Assembly: GCA_016706685.1 (NCBI GenBank) | Contig: JADJJE010000005.1 | Location: forward strand, 248,001 to 312,000 | Length of the DNA stretch: 64,000 bases | Reading direction: 5' to 3' | Source: Sandaracinaceae bacterium | Lineage (GTDB): Bacteria > Myxococcota_A > Polyangia > Polyangiales > Houyiibacteriaceae | Shown: piece by piece, positions 46,001 to 54,964 of the stretch | Layout: every line of letters starts with the position of its first letter | Numbering within the stretch: position 1 is the stretch's first letter | Position numbers and translations under genes: made by a program | The notes under the pieces: model-generated | Told to the model about the DNA's origin: nothing | What the model saw: the letters and a program-made list of their open reading frames with translations, nothing else | The model's database searches: none

Positions 46001-47875
46001 TCAGCTCGGCTCGATGGTCTTCAAGTGCACCTCGAGCAGCTGCTCGGGGGTGACCAGCGTGGGGGCCTTGGTGAGCAGGCAGTTGGCGCGCTGCGTCTTC
46101 GGGAAGGCGATGACGTCGCGGATGGACTCGGTCTCGGCGGCCAGCATGGCGATGCGGTCCATGCCCACGGCGATGCCGCCGTGCGGGGGAGCGCCGTAGG
46201 TGAGCGCGTCGAGGAGGAAGCCGAACTTCTCCTGGGCCTCCTCCTGCGACAAGCCGATGACGGCGAAGACCTTCTTCTGCACTTCGGGGTCGTGCAGGCG
46301 GATGGAGCCGCCGCCGATCTCGAAGCCGTTGAGCACGCAGTCGTAGCGGTGGCAGAGCACGTTGCCGGGGTCGGTCTCCAGCAGCTCCACGCACTCGTCG
46401 TGCGGGCGCGTGAAGACGTGGTGCGCGGCGGCCCAGCCCCCCTCTTCGCGCTCGAAGAGCGGCGGGTCCACCACCCACAGCAGGTTCCAGTGGCCGGCGC
46501 TGCCCGTCTCGGGGATGAGCTTGAGCAGCTTGCCCAGGTGGAGGCGCAGGTTGGCCATCACGGCGTGCACGCGCGCCTCGTTGCCGAACTGGAAGAGGAT
46601 GAGGTCCCCGTCCTGGGCGCCCACCGCGGCGTTCACGGCCAGGCGGAACTCGTCGGTGACCATCTTGGCGAGCGGGCTCTGCACCCACGCACCGTCGGCG
46701 CCCTCCACCTTGGCGCGGGCCAGGCCCTTGGCGCCCATGCCGTTCACGTACTTCTCGAGGCTCTCGAGGTCCTTGCGCGAGAAGTTGTGGCCGTTCGGCA
46801 CCACCAGCGCCTTGCAGATCTCCTCGGGCAGGTCCTTGCGGTAGGTGCCGTCCGCGAACTTCTGCGCCATGGGCTCCAGCATGGAGATGCCGCCACCCTT
46901 GTGCGCCACCACCAGCTCGGTGAGGTCATGGTGCTCGAGGCCGAAGCGCATGTCCGGCTTGTCGTTGCCGAAGCGCCGCATGGACTCCGCGAAGTTGAGG
47001 CGCGGGAAGGCGCCGCTCGGGTAGCGCTCCAGCAGGTCGATGCCCAGCACTTCCTTCCACAGACGGAAGACCAGGCCCTCGATCATCTTGAAGAGGTCGT
47101 CCTGGTTGATGAACGACATCTCCACGTCGATCTGCGTGAACTCGGGCTGCCGGTCGATGCGCAGGTCCTCGTCGCGGAAGCAGCGCACGATCTGGAAGTA
47201 GCGCTCGAAGCCCGCCACCATGAGCATCTGCTTGAAGAGCTGCGGGCTCTCGGCCAGCGCGTAGAAGTGCGAGGGGTAGAGGCGCGAGGGCACCAGGAAG
47301 TTGCGCGCGCCGCCCGGCGTGTACTTCACCAGGAAGGGCGTCTCCACCTCGAGGAAGGCGTTCTCGTGGAAGTAGCTGCGCGTCTCGTGGTTGAGCTTCG
47401 AGCGCATCATGAGGTTGCGCTGCAGCTTGGGCCGGCGGAGGTCCAGGTAGCGGTACTCGAGGCGCTTGTCCTCGTTGGTCTTGATGTTGTCTTCGATCTC
47501 GAAGGGAGGGGTCTCGGCCTTGTTGAAGACGGTGACCTCCTGCGCGATGAGCTCCACGTCACCCGTGGCCAGGCGCGTGTTGCGCAGGCTGGTGCCGTCG
47601 TCCTTCTGGCCGCGGTCGTTGACCATGCCGCGGATGCCCAGGACCCACTCGCTGCGGGCGCGCTCGGCCTGCTTGAAGGCCTCCGCCGGCGTGCGCTCGG
47701 GGTCGAAGACCACCTGCGTGATGCCGTCGCGGTCGCGCAGGTCGATGAAGATGCACCCGCCGTGGTCGCGGCGGTTCTGGACCCAGCCGAACAGCACGGC
47801 CTCGTTGTTGATGTCCGTGTCGCGGAGGGCTCCGCAGGAATGGGTCCGCTTCAGCTCATCGATAAAACGCGCCAC
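46001..47875 (-). CDS. aspS: Aspartyl-tRNA synthetase
   Basis: 624 residues from the GTG at 47875, which begins VARFIDELKRTHSCGALRD, the usual bacterial start; the frame opens earlier at 48133 without homology. The OB-fold anticodon domain (VLFGWVQNRRDHGGCIFIDLRDRDG), class II motif 2 (IVRCFRDEDLRIDRQPEFTQID), the bacterial GAD insertion and motif 3 (GIAVGMDRIAML) are all present. It charges tRNA-Asp in the cytoplasm. Whether it also charges tRNA-Asn (non-discriminating type) cannot be told by eye. GGAG lies about 13 nt upstream of the start. It diverges from a small secreted protein gene. Confidence 0.95.
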   Translation of the reverse strand: MARFIDELKRTHSCGALRDTDINNEAVLFGWVQNRRDHGGCIFIDLRDRDGITQVVFDPERTPAEAFKQAERARSEWVLGIRGMVNDRGQKDDGTSLRNTRLATGDVELIAQEVTVFNKAETPPFEIEDNIKTNEDKRLEYRYLDLRRPKLQRNLMMRSKLNHETRSYFHENAFLEVETPFLVKYTPGGARNFLVPSRLYPSHFYALAESPQLFKQMLMVAGFERYFQIVRCFRDEDLRIDRQPEFTQIDVEMSFINQDDLFKMIEGLVFRLWKEVLGIDLLERYPSGAFPRLNFAESMRRFGNDKPDMRFGLEHHDLTELVVAHKGGGISMLEPMAQKFADGTYRKDLPEEICKALVVPNGHNFSRKDLESLEKYVNGMGAKGLARAKVEGADGAWVQSPLAKMVTDEFRLAVNAAVGAQDGDLILFQFGNEARVHAVMANLRLHLGKLLKLIPETGSAGHWNLLWVVDPPLFEREEGGWAAAHHVFTRPHDECVELLETDPGNVLCHRYDCVLNGFEIGGGSIRLHDPEVQKKVFAVIGLSQEEAQEKFGFLLDALTYGAPPHGGIAVGMDRIAMLAAETESIRDVIAFPKTQRANCLLTKAPTLVTPEQLLEVHLKTIEPS

Positions 47876-47996
47876 TGGTCTTTGCTCCAAGAAAACAGGC
47901 GGCACCCTACCCGCAGCGGGGCGCACGTCAAGGGGCGCGGCCTCGCTCTGGGGGTGGACTTGACAGGGTGGCGGGTTCGGCGCGACGGTGCGGGTC

Positions 47997-48446
47997 ATGA
48001 AACTCCGTTCAGCATGTGTCGTCGCCTGCGCTGCCGCGCTGGCGGTGGGTACCCACCTCTTCCTGGGGGCGTCGAGCGCGCAGTCCCAAGCGGCCGAGGC
48101 CGCGTGCAGCTTCAACGGCACGTGGACGTTCACCGCTCCGGGCGCGGCGGGTCCCGTGGCGGGTCAGCCCGGGCGCATCGTGGCGCGGGGCGCGACCGCC
48201 ACCGTCAGCTTCGGCGAGCCCGTCACGGCCAGCGTCACCATGCGGGCGCGCATCGTGGACGGCGTGCTGCAGGTCACCGACACGCGCGCCAACCCCGCTG
48301 CGCTGCGTTGCACGGAGACCGAGGCCGGTCAGTACCGCCTCAACTACGCCAACGCCTGCGGCGAAGTGAACCTCGAGCTGCTCTACGAGCCGTGCGCCGG
48401 CCGTCGGGGTGCGCTCGCGGGCACCACGCTCACGCGCGTCCCCTGA
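47997..48446 (+). CDS. Small secreted protein of unknown function
   Basis: 149 residues from the ATG at 47997 (an in-frame GTG lies 9 bp upstream). A signal peptide (LRSACVVACAAALAVGTHLFL, cleavage after the Ala-rich stretch) precedes a beta-rich domain of about 115 residues. It contains four Cys (CSFNGTW, LRCTETE, ANACGEVNLELL, YEPCAG), which probably form two disulfides. GTVSF-like strands suggest a small beta-sandwich or lipocalin-like fold, but I do not recognise the family. Divergent from aspS with a 121-bp gap. Confidence 0.6.
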   Translation: MKLRSACVVACAAALAVGTHLFLGASSAQSQAAEAACSFNGTWTFTAPGAAGPVAGQPGRIVARGATATVSFGEPVTASVTMRARIVDGVLQVTDTRANPAALRCTETEAGQYRLNYANACGEVNLELLYEPCAGRRGALAGTTLTRVP

Positions 48447-48697
48447 GTTCCCGTCTCCCGAGGCACGGCGCGTAGCAGCAGCGCAGTGAGCGCCGCTCCC
48501 GCGTCGTGCCGCTGAGGCACAGGGGTGTGCCTCGCGCGCACGCTGTGCCTCGTCGCGGACGCGGGCCGGGGGCGTCCCGCCCGTTCACGGCCGCTTCCGG
48601 CTAGCACGCGCTGGCCTCCTGCAGGCACGCGCTGACGGCACGCCGGTTGCAGAGTGCCTGACCTGCGCGCGCCCGATGCACGCGGGGAGGCACGTCG

Positions 48698-49555
48698 ATG
48701 ACTCGAGAGGCCGTCACAGTCCCAGCGCATCCACGCGGTGCCCCATGGCGTGGTGTCCAGCGCACGCTCCGGTTCGCTGTGCTGGCGTTCTTGCTGTGGT
48801 CCACGGCGGGTGCCCCGGCCCTGGTTCACGCGCAATGGCTGGGACTGCCCGACCCACCCGATCCGCCCGACGAAGTCGACTGTGTGGCGTGCCCGGCAGA
48901 GGCCGAGGAGCCCGCTCCCACTCCGCCGACTCCTTCCACGACGCCGACCTCGGAACGCCCCCGCGCACCGAGGCCGCGTCACGAGTTCACGGTGGGGACG
49001 GCGTTCGCGCTGACGAGCGTCATCGCGCGCCGCAGCACCGTCGACGGCGCGCAGTACCGCATCGCGCTGTCGCGGCGCGAGGCGGTGCTGCAGTCGTCCT
49101 GGACCGTGTTCGGGCCGCGTGCGGTGGGGCTGCGCCTGGCCCTCGGGGTCGGGGCCGGCAAGCCCGTGCTCAAGTTCGAAGAGCCCTTCCTCGACGCAGG
49201 CTGGTTCGGGCCGGAGCCCGTTCGACTGCCCGGCGTGGCCGTGAGCCTGGACGCGTCCGTGGGGCTCGTCGTCCGAGCGGGCCCGGTGCGCGTCGGGCCT
49301 CAGGTGATCTTCAACCACACGTGGCTGCGCGACGCTGCTGGGTACACGGTGAACGAGGACGTGCCCTACACCACGCCCAGTCGCCTGCGCGCGGGGGGCC
49401 TGGGCGTGCTCCTCGGCGCGCACCCGCACCCGCGCGTGCTCCTGACGCTCGAGACGCGTGTGTACATGGAGCACGGCTTGGTTGGAGGGAGCCTGCGCCT
49501 GAGCCTCGGGGCGAGCTGGCCTGCGGGCGCTACAGGGAGGCCACGAAGGCGTTGA
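48698..49555 (+). CDS. Exported, probably outer-membrane beta-barrel-like protein
   Basis: 285 residues from the ATG at 48698, preceded by GGGAGG. A signal peptide (LRFAVLAFLLWSTAGAPALVHA) leads a Pro-rich, two-Cys segment (VDCVACP...PTPPTP). The C-terminal ~190 residues alternate hydrophobic/polar residues in strand-like stretches (HEFTVGTAFALTSVIAR, GLRLALGVGAGK, VSLDASVGLVVRAGPVRVG, GGSLRLSLGASW), like a small outer-membrane barrel. No family is recognised. Its 3' end overlaps the convergent FMN reductase gene by 26 bp. The 250-bp gap upstream (48447-48697) holds short GCACGCGCTG-like direct repeats and nothing else recognisable. Confidence 0.6.
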   Translation: MTREAVTVPAHPRGAPWRGVQRTLRFAVLAFLLWSTAGAPALVHAQWLGLPDPPDPPDEVDCVACPAEAEEPAPTPPTPSTTPTSERPRAPRPRHEFTVGTAFALTSVIARRSTVDGAQYRIALSRREAVLQSSWTVFGPRAVGLRLALGVGAGKPVLKFEEPFLDAGWFGPEPVRLPGVAVSLDASVGLVVRAGPVRVGPQVIFNHTWLRDAAGYTVNEDVPYTTPSRLRAGGLGVLLGAHPHPRVLLTLETRVYMEHGLVGGSLRLSLGASWPAGATGRPRRR

Positions 49556-50102
49556 CCAGCGCCGCCACCCGCTCGCGCGCCGCCGCCTCGGCCAGGCCAC
49601 CGTGGTCGCCGCGGGCAGCAAACGGCCCGGCCAGCGCCACCTCGGGGAACGGGAACACCTGCGCCACCATGCCGCCGAGCACCGTCTTGAGCGCCCCCTG
49701 GGCGCGCACGCCGCCGGTGGGGCTGGGCGACACCGACAGCACCGCCACGCGCTTGCCCGCGAAGACGCTCTTGAAGCCCGGCCGCGAGAGCCAGTCGAGC
49801 GCGTTCTTGAGCGGGCCCGGGATGCCGTAGTTGTACTCGGGGGTGACGATGATGACGCCCGCCGCGTCGCGCACCACGCGGTAGGCGCTGCGCACGGGCT
49901 CGGGCAGGTCGGCCCCGTCGGGCGAGCCGAGCGGCCCCAGGTGCAGGCGGGGGTCGTAGAGCGGGAAGCCCCCGAAGGCGACATCCACCGCCTGCAGGTG
50001 CCCGGGCAGCACCGACTTGACCGAGTGGGCCGCGGCCGCGCTCACTCCGTCGGGACGCAGGCTGCCGGTGAAGAGGGCGAGAGTGAGGGGTGGAGCGCTC
50101 AT
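49530..50102 (-). CDS. NADPH-dependent FMN reductase (chromate/quinone reductase type)
   Basis: 190 residues from the ATG at 50102; an ATG at 50114 overlaps the pirin stop and is also possible. The flavodoxin-like fold is shown by the phosphate loop LFTGSLRPDGVS and the diagnostic TPEYNYGIPGPLKNALDWLSR of the YieF/ChrR family. These enzymes reduce FMN, quinones or chromate with NAD(P)H in the cytoplasm and protect against oxidative stress. It directly follows the pirin gene with a 0-6 bp junction, so the two form an operon, divergent from the LysR regulator. Confidence 0.9.
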   Translation of the reverse strand: MSAPPLTLALFTGSLRPDGVSAAAAHSVKSVLPGHLQAVDVAFGGFPLYDPRLHLGPLGSPDGADLPEPVRSAYRVVRDAAGVIIVTPEYNYGIPGPLKNALDWLSRPGFKSVFAGKRVAVLSVSPSPTGGVRAQGALKTVLGGMVAQVFPFPEVALAGPFAARGDHGGLAEAAARERVAALVNAFVASL

Positions 50103-50106
50103 GGCC

Positions 50107-50832
50107 TCAAGCATGGCTCACTTTCGGCAGCTCCAGGAAAAGCGCTTCCGCGCCAGCGTCACCCTCCACGCGGAGGGTGCGGACCGCCTCCTCGTCGTGG
50201 ATGGCCAGGCCGTCGCCTTCGCTCAGCGCCTCGCCGTCCACGCGCAAGGTGCCACGCACGATCTGCACCCAGGCCGCGCGCCCCGCCGGCAGCGTGTGCT
50301 CGGCATGGCCCGCGGCGTCGAAGCGCACGCGGAAGATGCGGACGTCCTGCCCGATGCTCACGGTGCCGCCTTCGCCGGTGGGCGTGACCATCAGGTCGAT
50401 GGGGCGCGCCGGGTCATAGGGGAAGTCTTGCTGCTGGTAGCCCGGCGCGGTGTTGCGCTCGGCCGGCAGGAACCAGATCTGGAGGAAGCGCACGTCCTCC
50501 TCCTGCGACGCGTTCATCTCGCTGTGCGCGATGCCGCGGCCGGCCGTCATGCGTTGGATCTCGCCGGGGCGAATGACCGAACCGGTGCCGAGCGTGTCCT
50601 TGTGGCCGAGCGCGCCCTCCACCACGTAGCTCACGATCTCCATGTCGCGATGCGGGTGGCGCGGGAAGCCCTCGCCGGCGTCCACGCGGTCGTCGTTGAG
50701 CACGCGCAGCACACCGAAGCCCATGTGCTGCGGGTCGTAGTAGTCGGCGAACGAGAAGGTGTGGGCGCTCTTCAGCCAGCCGTGGTTGGCCATGCCGCGC
50801 TCGCGGGCCTTGCGAATGGTGGTGGTGGTCAT
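50107..50832 (-). CDS. Pirin family protein (YhhW-like)
   Basis: 241 residues, normal for bacterial pirins. The bicupin metal ligands of the N-terminal cupin are intact: His59 and His61 (FPRHPHRDME), His103 and Glu105 (GRGIAHSEMN). The start MTTTTIRKARERG followed by HTFSFADYYDP is typical. YhhW-type pirins bind iron and can have quercetin 2,3-dioxygenase activity; others regulate redox enzymes. It is the first gene of a pirin-FMN reductase operon, 79 bp from the divergent LysR gene, a common redox-responsive arrangement. Confidence 0.93.
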   Translation of the reverse strand: MTTTTIRKARERGMANHGWLKSAHTFSFADYYDPQHMGFGVLRVLNDDRVDAGEGFPRHPHRDMEIVSYVVEGALGHKDTLGTGSVIRPGEIQRMTAGRGIAHSEMNASQEEDVRFLQIWFLPAERNTAPGYQQQDFPYDPARPIDLMVTPTGEGGTVSIGQDVRIFRVRFDAAGHAEHTLPAGRAAWVQIVRGTLRVDGEALSEGDGLAIHDEEAVRTLRVEGDAGAEALFLELPKVSHA

Positions 50833-50905
50833 GGGTCAGCTCCTTCGAATGACCCCATGGTGCTCATTGCGATGTTGCAAGTCCACGAGCGTGTGTGCAC
50901 AGTTT

Positions 50906-50923
50906 GTTTGCATGAATGCAAAC
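50906..50923. promoter_or_regulatory. Perfect palindrome over the lysR start codon (probable operator)
   Basis: GTTTGCAT-GA-ATGCAAAC, two perfect 8-bp arms around GA. The LysR ATG is at 50912-50914, inside the palindrome. An AT-rich perfect palindrome is striking against the GC-rich background and fits autorepression of the regulator and control of the divergent pirin operon. Confidence 0.55.
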
Positions 50924-51760
50924 CTCGACTGGGAGGACCTCGCGCTGGTCTTGGCGCTGTCGCGGGGCGCGGGGCTGCAACAGGCCGCCGACGCGCTGGG
51001 GGTGCACCACTCCACCGCGTTCCGCCGACTGCAACGCGCCGAAGAGCACGCGGGCCTCGCGCTCTTCCACCGCCTCGGAGGCGAGTACGCGCCCACCGAG
51101 ACCGGCCAGGTCATCGCCGAGCACGCGGCTCGCGTGGAAGACGAGCTGCTGGGCGTGCAGCGCGCGCTCGAGAGCCGGGAAGGTGTTCCGCGTGGGCGCG
51201 TGCGGCTGACCACGGTGCCTTCGCTGGTGGCGTCCATCCTACCCGCGCTCACGCGCCTGAGCGAGCAGTGCCCGGAGCTCACCCTCGAGCTGGACGCCAC
51301 GCCGGACACGCGCGCGCTCGAGCGGGGCGACGCCGACCTGGCGCTGCGGCCCACCGCCGAGCCGCCGCCCGAGCTGGTGGGCACGCGCCTCTCCGTGATG
51401 GGCTGGGCCACCTACCGCCGCAGGGCCGGCCGCCGCAAGGACGAGCGTCTGCTCTACGCGGGCCGGCTCGCGGAGCGGGACCAGAGCACACCCGTGGCGG
51501 GCGCGCGTTCCGCCATCGCCGTCACCACCGACTCGGCCATGGCCGAGTGCATCGCGGCCGGCCTCGGCGAGGGGCGCCTGCCCTGCTTCGTGGGCGACGC
51601 GCACCCGAAGCTCACGCGCGTGGGTGCCGTGGAGAAGACGTCCATCGGGCTCTGGCTCTTGAGCCCCGAGGCGCTGCGCAAGAGCGCACGCGTGCAGGCC
51701 ACGCGGGCCCGCTTGGTGGAGTGTCTGACCCCTGAGCTGCGCAGGTTCTCGGGGGAGTAG
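50912..51760 (+). CDS. LysR-family transcriptional regulator
   Basis: 282 residues from the ATG at 50912 (MNANLDWEDLALVLAL); the frame opens upstream inside the pirin gene. The winged helix is at residues 5-65 (LQQAADALGVHHSTAFRRLQRAEEHAG followed by LFHRLGGEYAPTETG), and the substrate-binding domain from about 90. The motif GVHHSTAFRRL replaces the commoner SQPALSRQI, as seen in one LysR subgroup. It should control the divergent pirin-FMN reductase operon; the inducer is unknown. Confidence 0.9.
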   Translation: MNANLDWEDLALVLALSRGAGLQQAADALGVHHSTAFRRLQRAEEHAGLALFHRLGGEYAPTETGQVIAEHAARVEDELLGVQRALESREGVPRGRVRLTTVPSLVASILPALTRLSEQCPELTLELDATPDTRALERGDADLALRPTAEPPPELVGTRLSVMGWATYRRRAGRRKDERLLYAGRLAERDQSTPVAGARSAIAVTTDSAMAECIAAGLGEGRLPCFVGDAHPKLTRVGAVEKTSIGLWLLSPEALRKSARVQATRARLVECLTPELRRFSGE

Positions 51761-51786
51761 CGCACGACGGAGCGTGAGCTGCGCGC

Positions 51787-52653
51787 TCAGCTGCCGAGCG
51801 CGGCCTTGGCGGTCTCGTAGCCCAGCCGCTGGATGCTCCCCGCGTGAAGCGGATCGAACACGTGGCTCACCACCGGCAGCTCCGTGTCCGGGCGGATGAT
51901 GCGGATCTCCACGTGGCGCTTGCCCGGCAGCGAGCCGCCCTCGGCGATGAGGCGGTTCATCATGGCGGCCATCTTGGCGTCGTTGTCCACGATCTCGTCC
52001 AGCATGATGTCGAGGCAGCGCAGGCCCACCTCGATGGCCGACGCGGTGGGGTCGAAGCGCGGGTGCGGCTGCGTGGGCGTGAGCAGGACCATGTCCACGG
52101 CGTCGGCCCCCGCGCGGATGGCGGCGCCCAGCGGCGTGACCGCCCGGATGCCGCCGTCGGTCCACACCTCGCCCGCGATCTCGATGGGGTCGAAGGCCAC
52201 CGGGAATGCCGCCGACGCATACAGCAAGTCGTGGAAGGGCTCGTCCTCCTGCGAGAACAACCGGTAGGCCCCTGTGGTGAGCGACGTGGCGCCAAAGAGC
52301 AGCTGCTTCCCGTTCTCGCGCACGCGCTGCACGTCCACTGCGGTGCGCAGCAGCTCACGCAGAGGGCTCGCGTCATAGAGCGAAGACTTCCAGAAGCCGC
52401 TCATCAGGCCCATGCGCCACGGGCGGTACAGGTGCTTGCTGCTCAGCGGCGTGAACAGGTCCACCAGCCCGTCGGCGGCTTCGTCCTCGGCGCCCTTCGG
52501 GTACTGCGCGAGGAACCCCGCGATGAGCGCCCCCACGCTGACGCCCGCGAAGATGTCGTAGTGCTGCCGCAGGTCACCCATCAGGTGCTTGACCGCGCCG
52601 ACGTGGAACTGACCCCGCGAGCCGCCGCTGCTGAGTACGAGTGCGCGTTTCAT
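51787..52653 (-). CDS. Patatin-like phospholipase (PNPLA)
   Basis: 288 residues. All patatin elements are visible: the oxyanion loop GGSRG (10-14), the nucleophile elbow GVSVG with Ser39, and DGG in VWTDGGIRAVTPLG giving the catalytic Asp. RssA/YlbK-type bacterial patatins are lipid acyl hydrolases; no signal peptide is present, so it acts in the cytoplasm or is exported by a non-Sec route. It is convergent with the LysR gene (26-bp gap) and 90 bp downstream of the molybdopterin oxidoreductase. Confidence 0.92.
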   Translation of the reverse strand: MKRALVLSSGGSRGQFHVGAVKHLMGDLRQHYDIFAGVSVGALIAGFLAQYPKGAEDEAADGLVDLFTPLSSKHLYRPWRMGLMSGFWKSSLYDASPLRELLRTAVDVQRVRENGKQLLFGATSLTTGAYRLFSQEDEPFHDLLYASAAFPVAFDPIEIAGEVWTDGGIRAVTPLGAAIRAGADAVDMVLLTPTQPHPRFDPTASAIEVGLRCLDIMLDEIVDNDAKMAAMMNRLIAEGGSLPGKRHVEIRIIRPDTELPVVSHVFDPLHAGSIQRLGYETAKAALGS

Positions 52654-52743
52654 CGCGCTCAGTGTGCCACCAAAGGGGTGCTCGCCGCAGCAACGCCGCG
52701 GTCGCCCCCCAGCCTGTGAGGCCTGTGCATGGGGCCTGCGGGT

Positions 52744-54933
52744 TCAGGCCGTGGCGGAGGCGCCTGCCGCCACCTCGAGCGCCGGGCTCACGCGCACCGG
52801 GAAGCCGGTCAGGCGCGACATGCCGCTGATGCGCTCCACCGAGTCGGGGCCGTCGGCCGCGATCCAGTTGGCGTTCACGCCCTCGGTGGCGCGCGCGATG
52901 CGCAGGCCCTCGGCGCGGGCGTGGCCCCAGCCGTGCGGCAGCGCCACCACGCATGGAGCCAGGTCGTCGGTGATGCGCACGTGCACGCGGAGCTGCCTGC
53001 CGTTGGCCTCCACGCAGGCCAGCGCGCCGTCGGTGAGGCCCCGCGTGGCCGCGTCATCGGCCCGCATGTAGAGGTAGTTGCGCGCGCGCTTGCCGCGCAC
53101 CAGGCCCTCCACGTTGTGCATCCACGAGTTGTGCGAGTTGCGCTCGCGCTTGGTGATGAGACGCAGCTCGGACAGCGTGCCCAGCTCCTGCTCGAAGCGC
53201 GCCTCGAGCGTGCGCGCCGCGGCGACCAGGTCGGTCGGGGCCAGGTCCACGCGCTTGTCCGCCGTGAGCAAGCGCCCCGGCAGGAAGTCGCCCGGCGGCT
53301 TGCGGCGCAGCGGGCGCCCGTGCGGGTGCTGCTGCACGCCGCCCAGCGTGGTCTGCCCGGTGGCCGCGATCATGCCCGCGTAGAGCTGGTCCGGGTGGAA
53401 GGCCAGCTTCTGGCCCAGCACCGGCAGCCGCCGCAACGTGCGATCGAAGGCGCCCCACGCCTGGCTCGCGCGCAGCCCCATGAGCGGCACGCCGATGGCG
53501 TGCGCCAGCTCGCGGAAGATCCACCACTCGTGGCGCTGCTCGCCGTCGGGCTCCACCACGGCGGGCGTGTGCTGCACGTAGGGCTCGCTCATGAAGCCCT
53601 GCGCCCCCAGCGGGATGTCGCTGCGCTCCAAGAACGACAGCCCCGGCAGCACGTAGTGCGCCAGCTGGCCCGTCTCGTTGCGGAACAGGTCGATGCACAC
53701 CAGCAGCTCCAGCTGCGTGAGCGCCTCGCGCATGCGCGCCTCGTTGGCGCAGCTGAGCACGGGGTTGCCGGCCGTCACGAAGAGCGCGCGCACTTGATCG
53801 GCGCCCGGCGTGAGGATCTCGTCGGGCAGGATGGCGCCCGGCAGCTGGTCCAGCACGGCCTCGAAGCCGCCCACGCGCGAGCGCTGATGACCCCGCCCGA
53901 AGCCCGAGTGATGGGCCAGCGTGGCGAGCGGGAACATGCCGTGCGGCACGATGGCGCCGCCCTCGCGGTCCAGGTTGCCGCTGAGCACGTTGATGGCGCT
54001 GACCAGCCAGAACGCCACCGAGCCGCTCTGCCCCATGTTGAGGCCCGTGGACGCGTAGACGCTTGCCCCCTTGGCGTTCACGAACGCGGCTACCAGCTCG
54101 CGCAGCACGGTGGCCGGCACGCGCGTCACCGGCTCGGTGCGCTCCGGCGTGTAGGCCGCCGCCAGCTCGCGCAGCACGCGCTGCCCGCGCACGTGGGGCA
54201 CCTCGCCGGGATCATGGTTGGCGAAGAGCACCTGCAGGAACGACAGCAGGAAGAACACGTCGGTGTCGGGGCGAATGAACACCTGCTGGCCCACGCGCTC
54301 GGCCGTCTCGGTGCGGCGCGGGTTCACGTGCACCACGCGCCCGCCGCGCGCCTCGATGCCCTGCAGGGTGTCCACCGCGTTGGGCGCGTGCACGAAGCTC
54401 ATCTGGCTGATGGCCGGGTTGGTGCCGATCAGGATGACCATGTCCGTGCGCTGCAGGTCGGGCACCGGCTGGTGGATGGCCGAGCCGTACATGCGCTCGG
54501 CCACCGCGAACTTGTTGGAGCAGTCTTGCGTGGACGACCCGTACGCGTTGCGCGTGCCGAGGCCCTTGCTGAAGGCCGCCGCGAACATGGCGTGCGCCAC
54601 GCTGAACGCCGCCGGGTTGCCCAGGAAGGTGGCCACGGCGTGCTTGCCGTGACGCTCGCGGATGGCGCGCGTGCGCTCGCCGATTTCCCGGAACGCCGTC
54701 TCCCACGAGATGGGCTCGAAGCGCTCGGTGCCGGGGACGCGTCGCAGGGGCGTCTTCACACGGTCCGGCGAGTCGTGCACGTCCAGGTAGCGGATGCCCT
54801 TGATGCACACGAAGCCCTTCGAGGACACGTGGTCGGGGTCGGGTCGCAGCGCGACCACGCGCTCGCCCTCCACATCGGCCAAGAGCCCGCAGGATGCCTC
54901 GCAGATACGGCAGAAGGTGGGGACGGTGCGCAT
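52744..54933 (-). CDS. Molybdopterin (bis-MGD) oxidoreductase with one [4Fe-4S] cluster
   Basis: 729 residues from the ATG at 54933 (MRTVPTFCRICEASC); the frame opens 15 bp earlier. The N-terminal cluster motif C-x2-C-x3-C plus a fourth Cys (SSKGFVCIKG) binds [4Fe-4S]. PLRRVPGTERFEPISWETAF and VILIGTNPAI are typical of the DMSO-reductase superfamily, and the C-terminal dinucleotide-binding domain carries LRVHVRI ... LPHGWGHA. The Cys in GSSTQDCSNKF is the candidate molybdenum ligand. No Tat signal is seen, so the enzyme is cytoplasmic. The substrate is not predictable; related unassigned members are frequent beside dehydrogenases. An aldehyde dehydrogenase gene ends 32 bp upstream on the same strand. 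Confidence 0.88.
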   Translation of the reverse strand: MRTVPTFCRICEASCGLLADVEGERVVALRPDPDHVSSKGFVCIKGIRYLDVHDSPDRVKTPLRRVPGTERFEPISWETAFREIGERTRAIRERHGKHAVATFLGNPAAFSVAHAMFAAAFSKGLGTRNAYGSSTQDCSNKFAVAERMYGSAIHQPVPDLQRTDMVILIGTNPAISQMSFVHAPNAVDTLQGIEARGGRVVHVNPRRTETAERVGQQVFIRPDTDVFFLLSFLQVLFANHDPGEVPHVRGQRVLRELAAAYTPERTEPVTRVPATVLRELVAAFVNAKGASVYASTGLNMGQSGSVAFWLVSAINVLSGNLDREGGAIVPHGMFPLATLAHHSGFGRGHQRSRVGGFEAVLDQLPGAILPDEILTPGADQVRALFVTAGNPVLSCANEARMREALTQLELLVCIDLFRNETGQLAHYVLPGLSFLERSDIPLGAQGFMSEPYVQHTPAVVEPDGEQRHEWWIFRELAHAIGVPLMGLRASQAWGAFDRTLRRLPVLGQKLAFHPDQLYAGMIAATGQTTLGGVQQHPHGRPLRRKPPGDFLPGRLLTADKRVDLAPTDLVAAARTLEARFEQELGTLSELRLITKRERNSHNSWMHNVEGLVRGKRARNYLYMRADDAATRGLTDGALACVEANGRQLRVHVRITDDLAPCVVALPHGWGHARAEGLRIARATEGVNANWIAADGPDSVERISGMSRLTGFPVRVSPALEVAAGASATA

Positions 54934-54964
54934 CCCTAGACAGTACATCCCGCGCAGGCAGCCG

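Noticed and set aside
45927..46010. A 25-codon open stretch beyond the aspS stop in a neighbouring frame (ending GFENNRYM)
   Set aside because: The aspS protein already ends at a normal length, no start codon or ribosome site precedes the stretch, and it does not resemble AspRS C-termini. A small indel cannot be fully excluded.
50996..52165. Long open frames on the strand opposite the LysR and patatin genes
   Set aside because: They are Arg/Ala/Gly-rich mirror frames typical of high-GC coding DNA and carry no recognisable domain.
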